DNA from: Glossina fuscipes
Taxonomy: Eukaryota > Arthropoda > Insecta > Diptera > Glossinidae
Direction of reading: 5' to 3'
Assembly (NCBI RefSeq): GCF_014805625.2
Contig: NW_023998416.1
Coordinates: forward strand, 15,037,174 to 15,101,173
DNA length: 64,000 nucleotides
The position numbers and the translations under genes are program-made. Positions 1 to 12,599 of the stretch are shown here, one piece after another; position 1 is the first letter of the stretch, and the number at the start of each line of letters is the position of its first letter. The notes below the pieces were generated by a model. The model made no database searches. It saw nothing but the letters and a program-made list of their open reading frames with translations, and was not told the origin of the DNA.

Positions 1-1569
1 TGACAAAGCGGACAGTTTTCAATATTTATCGATGTGAATAAGTAAGAACAGTATAGTCGACTAAGTCCGACTACTCAATACCCTGCACTAATTCGCCTAA
101 TACAATTCTTACTTTTCGCGATAAAATAAATAAAATTGGAGCCTTTATATGCGAGAAAGTTCAAAACGTGGACCGACGTCGTCTCAGTTCAGCAACATTA
201 ATCTCCTTGTCAAAGCAGTTATTATTATGCACAAATTTTCGCAAAAAAGTACTAAAACTTAGACTTTGTTGCTAGACAAACGTTTACTTTTAACGAATAT
301 CCTTACACGACCTGCTGTCCGAAATGTAGACCAATGTAGTGTAAAATATAATTCAATTGATTTTTCTGTCAAGTTACTCTTATGGACTAATACCTACCAT
401 AAAATATTACAAATACTAAGTTTTCGGCAGAGACCTTACACGGCGTATGGTATATAAAATGGATGTATATGATCTAAAATTTCGTAAAATTAATTTTCAT
501 GTTAAACTACTATTCTATGCCAAACCACAATTTGAAAAATTAAAAATTGGTACGCTTTCCCTTAAAAAGACTTACTTTTCGTGGGATATTTGTCGAGAAG
601 TTCGAAAACATATTTGGATTACCGAAGATCTGTTTTCTAGACACCGTCCCTATAAGGCTTCTCATGAAAAGTAAGCCTTTGCTTGAAAAAAATGTCCATG
701 TTTTACAATAAAACTTGGTTTACACATGAACATCACTCCATATAAAGTCCCCCATCAAAAGGAACCTTTATATTGCAACGCGAAACCAAGACGAATGGAA
801 TATACTAAGTACATTGGCCTTGGGTATTTTATGTTCGACCTTGCACACCCATAATAGTTTCATTTGTCTGATAAAAGCTTTTGTTTTAACAAAATTTTCG
901 TTGAATATGGTGTCATTTGTATCCACGACCGCGAGTGCTTGAAATTTTCTGGCTTTTGTCTCAGGGCAAATATAATTTTCTAAATTGCTGAAATAGGCCA
1001 GAGAAGATCTTTTAAAATCATCCACATACGTCTGTCGACGTCCTTCGCCTTTGTCCGTCTCTTGCAGACAAGTCCACGATTACGTATCTGCAAACTTTGT
1101 TTATAGAAAGGAATTTTTGTTGTAATTTTCTTTATTCTTGTTGTTAAGCTACTTCAAGTAGTCAGAACTGTACAGCAACGAACGAAATGAACCAAATTTT
1201 CCAAATATTTATAAAGCAATGCAGTACGTGTTCGAAACTATTTAAAATGTACACTTTCTTGAGCGGTATGAACGCCGAAACCAGTTTGACCATCTTTGTC
1301 TGGCTGTTACCATTATCTTGTTATGCTGTTGTAAGAGGTCATTAAATCGATTCGGAGATCGCCTTTCCTACCGTAATTTTCCCATTTCTTCTTATTATTA
1401 TTGTTACTATGATTGACTTAGACTAAAGAAATAAATAAATTAGTATGGGTAGTAGCAACTAATACGATTGGGTCACTTTTTCTTAGAACTTAGCTGAATT
1501 TTATATTTTTTCTTAATATAATTCTGCTAATCTTGAAAACCATATCCCTCCAATTGCCAAAGTCTATGA
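1..1569. other. Gene-free AT-rich stretch, no feature recognised
   Basis: No exon-like sequence, RNA gene or known element was recognised here. Open frames of 60-85 codons occur on both strands (for example 447-674 on + and 768-1025 on -), but none resembles a known family and they are of the size expected by chance in AT-rich DNA. It may be intergenic DNA or part of a long intron of a gene lying outside the window. Confidence 0.6.
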
Positions 1570-1577
1570 AATGAATT

Positions 1578-1602
1578 TAAATCGTACACGATGTACGATT
1601 TA
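1578..1602. repeat. Perfect short inverted repeat (11-base arms, 3-base loop)
   Basis: TAAATCGTACA at 1578-1588 is followed by the spacer CGA and then the exact reverse complement at 1592-1602. No T-run follows it and there is no adjacent gene, so a terminator or regulatory role cannot be argued. It may be a palindromic remnant of a mobile element. Confidence 0.8.
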
Positions 1603-1739
1603 TACGGCATGCTACGATAAGTCATACGAGACGATGTGCTGCGCATGTGCAATGAATGAATCTTGACCATATTTCATAGTCAGTCAGGACACATATAATT
1701 TATTAAGGAATTCGGCTTGATTCGATCTCTTATTTATTT

Positions 1740-1985
1740 ACGCGTTTATATCGTACAACACCTGCGGTACTAGGGCATATTAAGTTCGTGCCGATGGGTT
1801 ATCTATCTGTCTGTCTATCCGCCCGTCTTCTTTTCCTAAGGACGAACGCTATTGAAAATGATTCGGATCGGATCACTTTTTCTATCACTTCCCCTGTAAC
1901 TTCTTATTTTAAAAGTGTAAGGTGGTATAGGGTTTATAGCGGTGGTTCGCTGTGGGGTCCACTAAAGTGTTTTTACTTATTTTAA
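1740..1985 (+). repeat. Copy of dispersed TCCGTCTG-type repeat
   Basis: This stretch contains pyrimidine-rich CTGTCTGTCTATCCGCCCG-like units, followed by GGACGAACG, a TTGAAAATGATTCGGATCGGA-like segment and CACTTTTT. The same order of motifs recurs at 18195-18480, where GGACGAACGTTGTTGAAAAT and TTCGGATCGGACCACTTTTT are seen. I infer a dispersed, non-autonomous repeat like those common in calyptrate fly genomes. Ends are approximate and no terminal repeats or target duplication were found. Confidence 0.55.
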
Positions 1986-3087
1986 CTTGTGTCTTGATTC
2001 AATTTAATGCATAATTCTATCCTCTGCAACAATTTTAAGAGCTTTGAAAATATCAACAAAAAGAGTGCAAACTAAACAACTATCAAGTCCGGCAATCTCT
2101 CATTTAGCTAATAAACATATAAATCCCTTGCAAACAATGCGGAAAAGTTAGTACACTAGTGCACAGACTGATGGTGATGGTATAAACCAAGTTGTGCTGG
2201 GCACAGCAGGCAAACAATCAATCTCTTTAAATATTAGTCGCTACCGTCGGTACGGTTCGCAGAGTTGAATTCAGGATGACTGTTATATGCATGCAATTTT
2301 TGCAAACTGAGTATCTCAAGTTCACTCACTCGTTGGATCTAACAATACATCATATATTCCGTCATTTTGCGGTCGTTACATGGCTGGTTGATGGTTGCAT
2401 TTCATCTATGGGTTTTTTTTTTTGTTTTTGTTAATTAATGCAAATACTGCTTGTAATGGTAGTAAAAAACGACAAATATAATGTAAAAAAATACGAACGA
2501 AACGAAAAACAATGAAAGCATAAAATATTTCATCTTCTTTTGGTCGTATGTAATTAATTGGAATTCAAATCACTAACAACTTTATGAACGACTGTTTGGA
2601 TGACTGTTTACAGCGCTATCTCATATCGCACATTTAATTATGTTCATTCTTAAATTTCTTCTATGCGCAGGTGGCTGTGATAAATACACCTTTACAAGCA
2701 TACATAATGCACACATTTAAGATTCACGATTAATTTTTATTTTTATTTGTATTTTGCTTTTTTTTTTTTTCTTGTTTTTTCTTATTTTTTTTTTTTTATT
2801 TTTGTAAATCCTATTTAAATTTTATTTGTCTTAATTTTTGCAAAAATATTAAATTTTAAAACATTTTTTAATCGTGTACACACAGCCAATGGATGTGACG
2901 ATCAATACACACAATCATATGATGTATATATACGTAACTATATGTATAGCACGTTTATATTATGAAATGCAGCGTTAGTTGTTTCTATCTTCTATCATGT
3001 ACATCGCATGTGTATTTTTAAACCCACCACCACCTCAGAACGGAGAATATTAACTTATTCATATTCACTTCTCATTTCGCCTGTAAC

Positions 3088-3101
3088 TATCTATCTATCT
3101 G

Positions 3102-3136
<35 letters not shown>
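3088..3136 (+). repeat. (TATC)n microsatellite
   Basis: About twelve CTAT/TATC units in a row, interrupted once by a GTC variant. This is ordinary simple-sequence DNA and probably length-polymorphic. Confidence 0.95.
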
Positions 3137-3137
<1 letters not shown>

Positions 3138-6082
3138 ACTTATCGCCATCTCTCCCAAAAGAGATGATAAAAAAAATGCTTAAATTTTGAGGTCATGTAA
3201 TGAAATAAACTTCACAAACCGATACTAGCAATAGAAAACAAAACAAGGGAATCAAAATGAAATGTAATTCACTTTAAACACATTCTACGTTAAACGTAAG
3301 CAATTCTCAGACTACAGTCTATCGTTTGCTTTGGCTTTTCGTGAGTATTAAAAATGTTTTACAAATTTTTAGTTTTCAGTGCAAACGTCGTTGGAGGAGA
3401 TCTGCTGTAGGTCTAAGATTCGGTTTGATTCGCATATGGTCCATTGAATTGTTTAATATTAAAGCAGTTTTCTGGCGATTCTCTTCAAATGATCTTTCAA
3501 TTGCTTTTCTTGTTTTTTTCCTTTCTTTTTGTAAATCTTTTCGTTATTAATAGAAAATCACACAGTGAAAAATATACATGTGTAGCTAAATATTTGTATA
3601 GTGACGTTGAAAACATTTTTAAAATAAGCAAAGAAAAACTATAGTTAGCTTAAGACGAAGCTTCAGTGCCCATTACAACAATGATCAGATATGATAAGTT
3701 ATGAATATCTATGAAAAGCGTCTCAGTCGACCTCCGTCCGTCACATTATTGCCTCAGCTCAGTCAGGGAAGATTAACGGCCAACGGATGAGGCAGAAACT
3801 CGCTTCTAGTACCTGGGACAAGAACGCAAGAGAGACCCTAAACATACATATATCCTTAATTCGCTTGACCTCATGAGTCCGTTTAGATTTACATGCCATC
3901 CGTCTAAGACTTTTATGTATCTTTAGGTGTGTTTTACGAGCTTAAAAATTCTCGTCATATGCAGGTAAACAAAATTTCAATAAGCTATCAGCTACAGGCG
4001 CCGATACGAATATTAACTATAATATTTTTTAAAACTGCCCATAAGATCGCTATGAAAACAGTTTGAATAGCCCTTCAAGTATCTTTCATTCGCCAAAAGA
4101 CTGCTCAAAGTACAGCATTCAAGATCTTTCTAGGAGAGAATATATCTTTCTTACGGCAATTCAAAGATGAAACCGCAGTAATCTCAAGGACGGCTAACTT
4201 TCCTCCAAAGACCCTTCAGCTTCTGTAAAGAACTTATCGTTTGTTCCGAGCTTCTTTCTTGCAGCGCCCTTTTGAATTTGCGAACAAAAAGTCGTTCCTG
4301 ACTGCCAGGTCTCCCAAACACTATCGCTGGGGCAGTTCTTTGAACTTCATTATAACCATCTATAAATGGCATGGTGCGGCGAATTATATTGACCAAAGAC
4401 CACTTTTCGGTTCGCCATATGGGACGGTTTTTTTCGCAATCTCTTTCTTCAATCCCACCAAACGTGTCATTCGGCAACCGCAAAACCGGATCAGCGTTCA
4501 TTGGCAGACCATACTTGGTCGTGCTTATAGAGAGAACACAGCCGGCACATGCACCCATTAGGCTTAGGATACTCTGTGTCACTCCTCTGCTATCTGTCCA
4601 CACTTATTTTTGATCATTACCCCATGTTACCCACGTCACGCGTTCAGGAGACACACTCTAGCACTTTGGTTATACAAAAGCATGTAAGAATATGTATATA
4701 ATGCTAGCTATTCGCCTGTCTTTCTTTTTCAAGGTAGTCAGCCCCAAACTGCGGCGGCCAAAATCTTGTTGCCCGAATTTTATGTGTTTAGTCGATTCGC
4801 TTGACTTTCGTCAGTGACTTTCCGTTCAGCGGGCTATCGATTTGATTCAGGGCCGTAGTGTTTTTATCCCGTACAATTAATTCATGTCGTACAATTAATT
4901 CGGGTAATTGGGAAATTGTTGTTATCGAGAGAAAACACCTTACAAGACAAGGCTGAGTTTGGACCGCACTTCTTCCCATCAAAATTTAATATTTACTCAA
5001 TACATGAAAATCGATTAATTTTGCAAATAACCAAAGTAACGTGACTAAGTCTGCTGCAAGGCGAAGCCAACGAATCGAAATGAAATCAAATTTGGACAGG
5101 CGTCGTTTGAGGAGTAGCACTTACTAAAAATAATAAGGAAGTTTTTTAAAGACCACATCCATGTATCAGCCCCGAGAATCATTGACCAATGTGATCATAT
5201 ATGATCACTCAGTACTGTCCATAACTCAATTATTTGTATTTTAAAAAGCCGCCTTTTTTTTATCAATTTTCTGAATCCCTGCTTACAAATGATCAATCCC
5301 CCCTCTATCATCAGAAATAAGGGAATTATTCAAATATATATCTATTGTCGATCCGAAAATTAAAAGAACCAACAATTGCTATCGCGTGAAATCTATGTAT
5401 TCTTTGCAAGTAAAATTTTTATATCCATTTATCTAAATAAAGTACGACTGACTGGCTGATAGAGTTTTAGCTTATCTAGCATTCATTTCTCCCGCATCGA
5501 TCATAGGAGAGAATTTTTACACTAACTATCAAGAAATTGCTCTGAAGCCGAGTACAACTTTTTGCATCTTATATTAAACGCATGTGACGCCTTTTTTTCG
5601 ACTTATCAAGCGAAATGACCAGCTTAATACATGTTCTAATATGGAGTACAAAAGTAGAAAATGACTGCGATTTTAATAAAAGCTTCTGAGTGCTTAGTAA
5701 GTTCACAATATATTTACATATGTAGGAAATAGAAAAAAGTGGATTTATTTTACATATTAAGTAAGTGAAAGCATTTAAAAATTGATTTATCGATTGAGAA
5801 TGAATGCAAGGGCGCGAAAGCAATGCTCCCTACGGTTTACAGGTTTAATTTTACTTTAATCTCATGGCATTTTTTTTTATTTTAATTCTCTTAGCAAACA
5901 ATATTTAGGTCATAAATCCCTTTTATGCGTAACTGCTGCATCTTTTTACTCGTCTAACTTTGGGGTGATGGTTTTAAAAATACTGTATGAGAAAGAATAC
6001 TTGCTTTCTTAATTTCTGAATATCTCTGCGAGCACATGAAAAGAGTAACGCGCGCACACGCACATACAATACTCATACATTT

Positions 6083-6139
6083 AGTGTGTGTGTGTGGTGT
6101 GTGTGTGTGTATGTGTGTGTGTGTATGTTTGTGTGCATG
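6083..6139 (+). repeat. (GT)n microsatellite
   Basis: Alternating GT for more than 50 bases with a few A and GG interruptions. Low-complexity open frames on both strands across it (runs of Cys/Val or His/Thr) are products of the repeat and not genes. Confidence 0.95.
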
Positions 6140-7992
6140 TATACATATATACGAAAGATATACGTACAAATATTTTTGTGGGTCTCCGTTTAAAATCACC
6201 ATTCGTGCCAATATTTGTGCACACATACATATAAACAATTCTTTTTTTTTTTCTTGTTATTTTTTTTTTATTTTTTTTTTTTTTTTCTTCAACAGTAAAT
6301 TATGTCACTCACTGGGCCAAGAAAAGTAAGAGTTTTGAAACTTTTTACACACATTTCAAACATCAATGGTTTGACGCGAGTTTGGCCTAACGTTAAGTGT
6401 TTGTCCTGACTGTTTCGCCCATTATTATTAAACGTTACAACAAACATATTACATATCAAACACAATAAATGGCTTTTTTCATTCGGTTCAAAATCCGCTG
6501 CACAGTGTCGTCGACAAAAATCGAATTCATTTCAAGCATCTTGCTGTAGTATTTTTAGCTCTGGTTTCTTTTTCAAATACGATACACTCAAGTTCTTTGA
6601 AATGTTTTAAGGCATTATTTATAGGTTCACTTGCCTATAAACACAGGAATTTTGAATATTATCACAAGTCAATACCGTTACAATACGAGCCATATGCTTA
6701 TAAATTTTATGCTTAATTTTTTTTTTTTGTTTTTTTTTAAGCTATTAACTTTCTTTTTTATTTAAGTTTAAAGCAACAAAGCATTTTTCAATCACTTGAA
6801 CGCGAACATAAGCATACTCATATTTCAATTTTTAATGTAAAAAATTCTTTTCATTTTTCATTATTCGTTTTCCTTGCATATCTTTCTCATTTTTCTCGCT
6901 TTTTACGCGTATTCTAATCTATTGGAATAGGCCGACAGCTGGTATAAGGTGTTTGCTTTAAGACTTTACGTCTAATGGCCCCAAAAAGTAATAACATCTA
7001 CATATGAGTGTATGTAGTATTTACATACAATTTGTACCGCACCAATAACGTATACGAATACGAACGGACGATGGGAGAAACGGAACCGAACGAACTCTGA
7101 ACAATAAATACTGCGTTAGCTTAATTATTTATCTTTAGTTTAGTCGTTTAATTGTTATTGCTATTGTATCCACAATATCTACAACATATGTATAAAAGCA
7201 AATACATATACACACGCACACATACGCATTTACACACACCGAAAAATCGACTCAACACCCTGAGCAGAAGAAAATTCATTTCAACTTACCCACCGACGTA
7301 CAAAAAACAACAACCGTTTGATAGACGTTCATAATTCAAAAAGAAAACCTATGCCGAGAGAGTGTTTCCGTGTGCACGACTGAAATGAATTTTCGAATGT
7401 GTCTTTACAAATACGCTAAACGCCACAAATGAACGCTTCGTATCACTCATTTAGATATTGTTATATTGTTGTTGTTGTTGTTGGGCCTCTCTCAACGTAT
7501 TTTTGTAAAAGAAAACAGCTGATCAACAGCAAACGATTTCATCGGTATTCAGCTATATTCAGCTAAAGTGGTTGTCTTCATATTGCTATTCTTTTCACGA
7601 TTATTACGTAGATCGACAAATATTCTCATGCGTTCATATTTTATTAATGAAAATAGATAGTTCAAATAAAGAAATATAAAAATTGTTTCAATTAAACAAA
7701 AAGTTTATAAATTTCAAATACATGCTCAAACATATATACACATACGTATACACGTACTCTCACGTATATAACATGTATAGATGGGGATGTAAAGTCTACG
7801 GATATCCGCAAACCATATGCATGTATTGAACATAGAAGCTTCGTCAAATTATAAAAAAGAATATTTCATAGCCGACTATTAAGACATCGAAGAAATCTTC
7901 AAGCATCCCCAAGTTCATAATAATACTCTGGTTGTCTTCTTCTTGCAATTAACGACGAGAATATAGAGCAACAAGTAAACACACTACTCACT

Positions 7993-8100
7993 TATTAGAG
8001 TAAGCTTTGAATGTATTACGTCTACGATGTACAAGTTACACAAGACGCATATATTAGAGCAAGCTTTGAATGTCTTACGTGTACGATGTATATGTTATAT
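7993..8100 (+). repeat. Direct tandem duplication, period about 59 bases
   Basis: TATTAGAGTAAGCTTTGAATG begins at 7993 and returns with one mismatch at 8052. It is followed in both copies by a matching ATTACGTCTACGATGTACAAG or CTTACGTGTACGATGTATATG stretch. Two copies only; the divergence suggests an old local duplication. Confidence 0.85.
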
Positions 8101-8229
8101 GTTTTCAATAAAGGAAAGTAATTTTGCAATATATTGACATAGGTGATCCAAATTTGAAGCAGTAAAGTAAAGTTTATGCGAAATTTTCAATTACGGACAA
8201 CACACTATTGAAGGCTAGAGCTTTTTGCT

Positions 8230-8610
8230 GCATAAATGCTTAGTTATCATGAATATCTTATATGGGGTGGCGTCCAAAAAATAGATGTACTTGTTTCAAG
8301 CTTGGCCCAATTGATTGCTATGTCAAATTAATTATGGACCTATTTATAGACCTATTTTCATTAAGGCATAGACATTCTTAACATGTGAACGTTTAAATTT
8401 CGTGGGAGCTGCAAAGTTTCACGACTTCTTCAATCTAAAGTCTTATATGGAGAGTGGCGGAAAAATGATTCGATCCAATTCCTTTCTCTCTGCACTGAAT
8501 CGTGTCAAAAATATCAACGAGAATACATGAGTAGACATCAGACGGACAGACAAACTTAGAGCGATTCAAGAAATGTCTAGTAAAAGTGATTTTATCTCAA
8601 GTACTTCCGT
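8230..8610 (-). repeat. Copy of dispersed TCCGTCTG-type repeat, minus orientation
   Basis: The stretch ends with CATCAGACGGACAGACAAACTT, the reverse complement of the TCCGTCTG block seen in the plus-oriented copies. Before it lies a GGAGAGTGGCGGAAAAATGATTCGATCC-type segment. The same layout (GTGGGAAGTGGTCGTGAAAG, GCGATCTAATTC, then GGACAGACCGACAG) occurs at 39880-40540. Boundaries are approximate. Confidence 0.5.
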
Positions 8611-8964
8611 GTGATATATACATTTGCATAAACTTGAAATAACTGGTATCACAGGTGATACAGGTGTTAAGAAAATTATAATCATTTTAAGGTCAACCCA
8701 AGAGTTTTTATTTTTTCTTATCGAATTTTCTAATTTTCTCTAAAATAACGTTCTAAACAGCAAAGCATATTTCCGATAAGTTCAAGTTTAGTTATTACCA
8801 AAAGATTGCCTTTTCTTCTTTGTATTCAAATCAATCAACCATCAATCACATTAAAAGCAAAAAATCCTTCTTCTACTACTTCTTTAGCTATAAATCATGT
8901 AGATTAAATTAATTTTTTTTCTGTAGATTGAAATTTTCAATTTTGTTTTTTTAATAATCAATTC

Positions 8965-9185
8965 AGGGGATGTTGTTGATAGTCGGAAAGAAGTAGGAAG
9001 AGAGAAATAGGTCGTGGCCGCAGCCTGGAAGGTACCTGCCCTAGGTGCAATGCCTTTGCCCGCCGGCCACTCACTATGATTAAAACCATACATCAATCAT
9101 AATTAAAGCATGATCTGCTGCACTGAAGTATGTAGACTTTATGGTCACGCTTCTTAACTATTGGGCTACGCGGGAATTGAAGATG
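8965..9185 (-). mobile_element. SINE-like element, tRNA-derived head (copy 1)
   Basis: Read on the minus strand, the copy begins near 9170 with GCGTAGCCCAATAGTTAAGA, which resembles a tRNA A-box region. After about 100 bases comes CATAGTGAGTGGCCGGCGGG, then GGCATTGCACCTAGG, GCGGCCACG and a pyrimidine-rich tail with CTATTTCTCTCTTCC. The same blocks in the same order occur at 20040-20240 and, in part, at 15660-15834. Three related copies with a polymerase III promoter-like head indicate a SINE family. No target-site duplication was identified, so the ends are approximate. Confidence 0.6.
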
Positions 9186-12100
9186 AATGGCAGACGCAAC
9201 AGTCGTCCAATCCAATCCACTTTCGCTAAGATCCGTTCTTTTTCCAAATATTTTGAAAACTTGCGCACAAATTGAAAATAGTTTGCGGATATAAGAAAAG
9301 CAGACAGAAAGGTTTGAATCAACTGAAGAAATGTTTCTTTAAAATTTTGGTAAATTCTTGGCGATCCTGGGTGTTGAATGCCTCCTCACTATGTTACAAT
9401 ACTATCCCTACCATAAGTGGCATTGGATATAGAACTAAGAGCAAAGTTTTGTTTTCAAGGACTTCTTTGATTTGCTCAATAGAGCTAACCAAATATACAA
9501 AATAAAATTTCAATGTGTTGATGGATCCTTAAGAACTCTTCTTCAATTTGCAATTGCGAATTAAATCCTACAATGAAAGATATGCTTGGTCTTTTCCAAT
9601 ATTCAAGGGCTGGTATTGTGAGCGTCTAACCCTATCGTCATTTTGAAAGTACCTGTAGAGTGTAATGTCAATATGCATCTGACTTACCTTTTGTAAAGAA
9701 TAGAACCAATCATCTGAGTTGCTAATGCGCATCATCTTTTAGTCCTGAATTTATTTCTTTAGTCTAAATATATATTTATTCATTTGCAACACAAGATTGG
9801 GATTAACTTAAACAAAAAGTAAAAGTGATATCAAGACTTGGCAATTTTCAATAACATGACCAATTAATTAACTTACGTTTCGCAGAGTCAATTTAGTGCG
9901 GAACGGAGAATAAGTGATAATTTTTATTAAAATGTTTGCAGAGAACTTTTACGGGCGAATAAAGTTCGCAATTAGCTCTATACCGCGATACACATAAGAG
10001 AAAGGAGTGCCTAGGCACTTTACCCGAGACATTAAAGCCAACTGGGAATGATGAATCAACTTCACCATTAACACGATACTTACAGCAAGAGCCAGCTTTC
10101 TCTTCTCTGACCTGATTGAAAGGAGTCGACTCGCACAAGGGGTAAGTGTTCTATGCTGCGTTCTAATAATAATAGATACTCCGGAACAATTAAATTGATA
10201 AAAAGAAATCGGTCGAGCAACGTCTTTGCAATAAGGCCAAGATACAAAGAGCAGGTTAAAAATCCTTTCTCAAGATAAGGATGTCTTTCGATCTCTAATT
10301 TTTAGAAACTGCACATAGTACAGTGAAGCTACGTGTGCCCCAAAAATGGTTAAATGGGAATCTGGGGAAATGTTTGGAAAACAACAATGACATAGATGAT
10401 TGTAGTATCAAATCTCCAGCTGACAGATTCCAGAACTTATTGCAAGTACTCTGGCCTGAATGCAAACGTTTCGCTAATGTTTAGTATTAATCTGCTTGCA
10501 AGCATGTTCTGCTATCTTATCGGTTAATTAGCTCTCGACGAAAACTTTCTAAAGCCATTAGTGTTGTCCAAGAACACAAGCTAAAACGGTCAGGTCAATC
10601 AGCAAGCTTGGAAGAAAACAGTGCCAAGCCTTAGTATACTATTCTTAGGCTACTATCTAACGTGATAAGCTCGATTAAATTAATTTACGATTCGTAAAAG
10701 TGATAGCAAGACAAATGTCCACAAACTGAGCACTTGATGGATTAAAAAAAGGAAAAGAGAATTCTTATTGTTTACATGACATATAATTGAAGCATATCCA
10801 AAAAGTATTGTTTTTCATTTATTTATGAATGTAATTTATTTTTGTGTTTATTGTCTCTCAAAACCCTCCACTAAATTAAACTTAATAAATTATTCCATAT
10901 TTATGTATGTGATGTCGTGCGTTTTAAAACAACATATTTATGTGTGTATATATACACATATATACAATTGTGTAGACAAAGATACGATAATGATAATGAC
11001 AAGTGAGACGCTTTGGTCGTACATATGTCAAATCTCTTGGATAGAATTCAGAAAGGCGCTATGATTGCGTACTCCACATAAAGAGAGAGCTAGTTGCCTG
11101 CTATTTCCTAAGTTAACTTGGCTGACCTACATAATGCTGCTGTGCAAACAAAAACAAAAGCCAAAGAACTTTGAATATGAATTGCATTCACACACATAAA
11201 AATATGCGTTGTTTGAATTCAAAATTTAATTTAAGGGATATACATCTTCACTAACCACCATAGATACGAGCTATCGATTTTTTTCTTTTCTGCAAGTGCA
11301 ACGTAAGTGTCATCTTTAAAGTTTTCTAATCTTTCTGCTAAAAGGAAGGGTTAATTTTTTGTTATGCAGAAACTTTCTGCTTTTTAGATTGTTTACAAAG
11401 GCAACCACAACAACGTTGTTATCTAGAAATTATTAGATGACTGGGATAGTTGAGCATTTTATACAAAATTAAATTTTGAATTCACCAAACCAGGGCGAGG
11501 ATATAATAGTTGACTTAACTAACTGATCTAATAAATGCAAATAGGTTTAGTTACTATAACCTTACGTTTCTCGTGCAAGATCAACCGATACCGGTAACAT
11601 ATATAGCGAAACAATGTACTAAGCAATATTTCCTCTTCCAGCACTTCTCAATAGCGTACGCTATCGTACGATATAAAATTCCATGCCGACCCTGTTTTTA
11701 CTTGTTAACGCAATCGACAGACAAATGCAAAGACAAAGGCAGTGAAACTGGGGAATGAAAGGTAACGAAATGTTTAATAATTTAATTTGACAATCAGTAT
11801 AATTAAAATTAACTTTTTAAAGAAATTTCTTACTTTATACCTTTATGGTCGCAACGGCTAACAACTAATCTATATAAAGAAATAACGGATTTCTCTTTCT
11901 TAAACCTAGTTGTCTTTCTTAAACTGAATCCTTGAAGCTCTTTGATTTGTAGTCTTGAAGGACTTGTAACTTATTAGTCCACATTTCTTAATTTTTCAAT
12001 AACTTTTTATGGAAATTATCTAATTAGAGAAATTTTTTTCCATTGACACAAATTAAATCTGTTAGATTTTGTTCTCATTCGTTCATATTAGCTCCTTTAT

Positions 12101-12599
12101 CCACACTTGGGATTATTCTTTACTATATACTTTCACTTTACTAATGTTCGTTTTTGTTCTTGTCTTGTCCGTCGTCATGTGTTAATCTATCCATTCTCTG
12201 TTCTCCGTCTTTTCTTATATACTATTTTGCCTTTATCCGGGTACCCCTCTCTCAATACATAAGCCTAGCTTTCCATATGTTCATACGTTCATGCTACCGT
12301 GTTTGGCTAAAACAAGGACTCCGCTTTGGTGGTGACAAAATATTAAATATTCTGCACGCGTTCGCATTGACTAGCAAAATAGGGATGCATTTATGAAAAC
12401 AAAGCAAAATTATGTAGTTAGTATATCAAGCACCGTACGATTTTAAAGTTGCTGTTTCCATTTTTATTAAAATATAAAAAAAATTAAATAAAAATGTTAC
12501 TCGAGAGCAAACAAGACACTCCCCACACATTCACTTTGAACCTAAATATACTTTATATTAAATAAAGGATGCAACCAAAACCTAAATTAAAGTAAAGTA
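9186..12599. other. Non-genic stretch, nothing recognised
   Basis: AT-rich sequence with only short chance open frames on both strands (60-80 codons). No splice-consistent exons, RNA genes or repeats with clear ends were recognised. Confidence 0.5.

Larger units (their letters stand above)
1986..7992. other. Non-genic AT-rich stretch with simple repeats
   Basis: No gene was recognised. The stretch holds long T and A runs (for example near 2411, 2759 and 6242), a TATC microsatellite near 3.1 kb, a GT microsatellite near 6.1 kb and a GTT run near 7.47 kb. A slightly GC-richer patch at 4184-4613 is open in both directions (139 codons on the minus strand) but matches no family I know and has no start or splice context. 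It may be an old transposon fragment. Confidence 0.55.

Noticed and set aside
5954..6329. Cys/Val- and His/Thr-rich open frames
   Set aside because: They are translations of the GT microsatellite and adjoining T runs.
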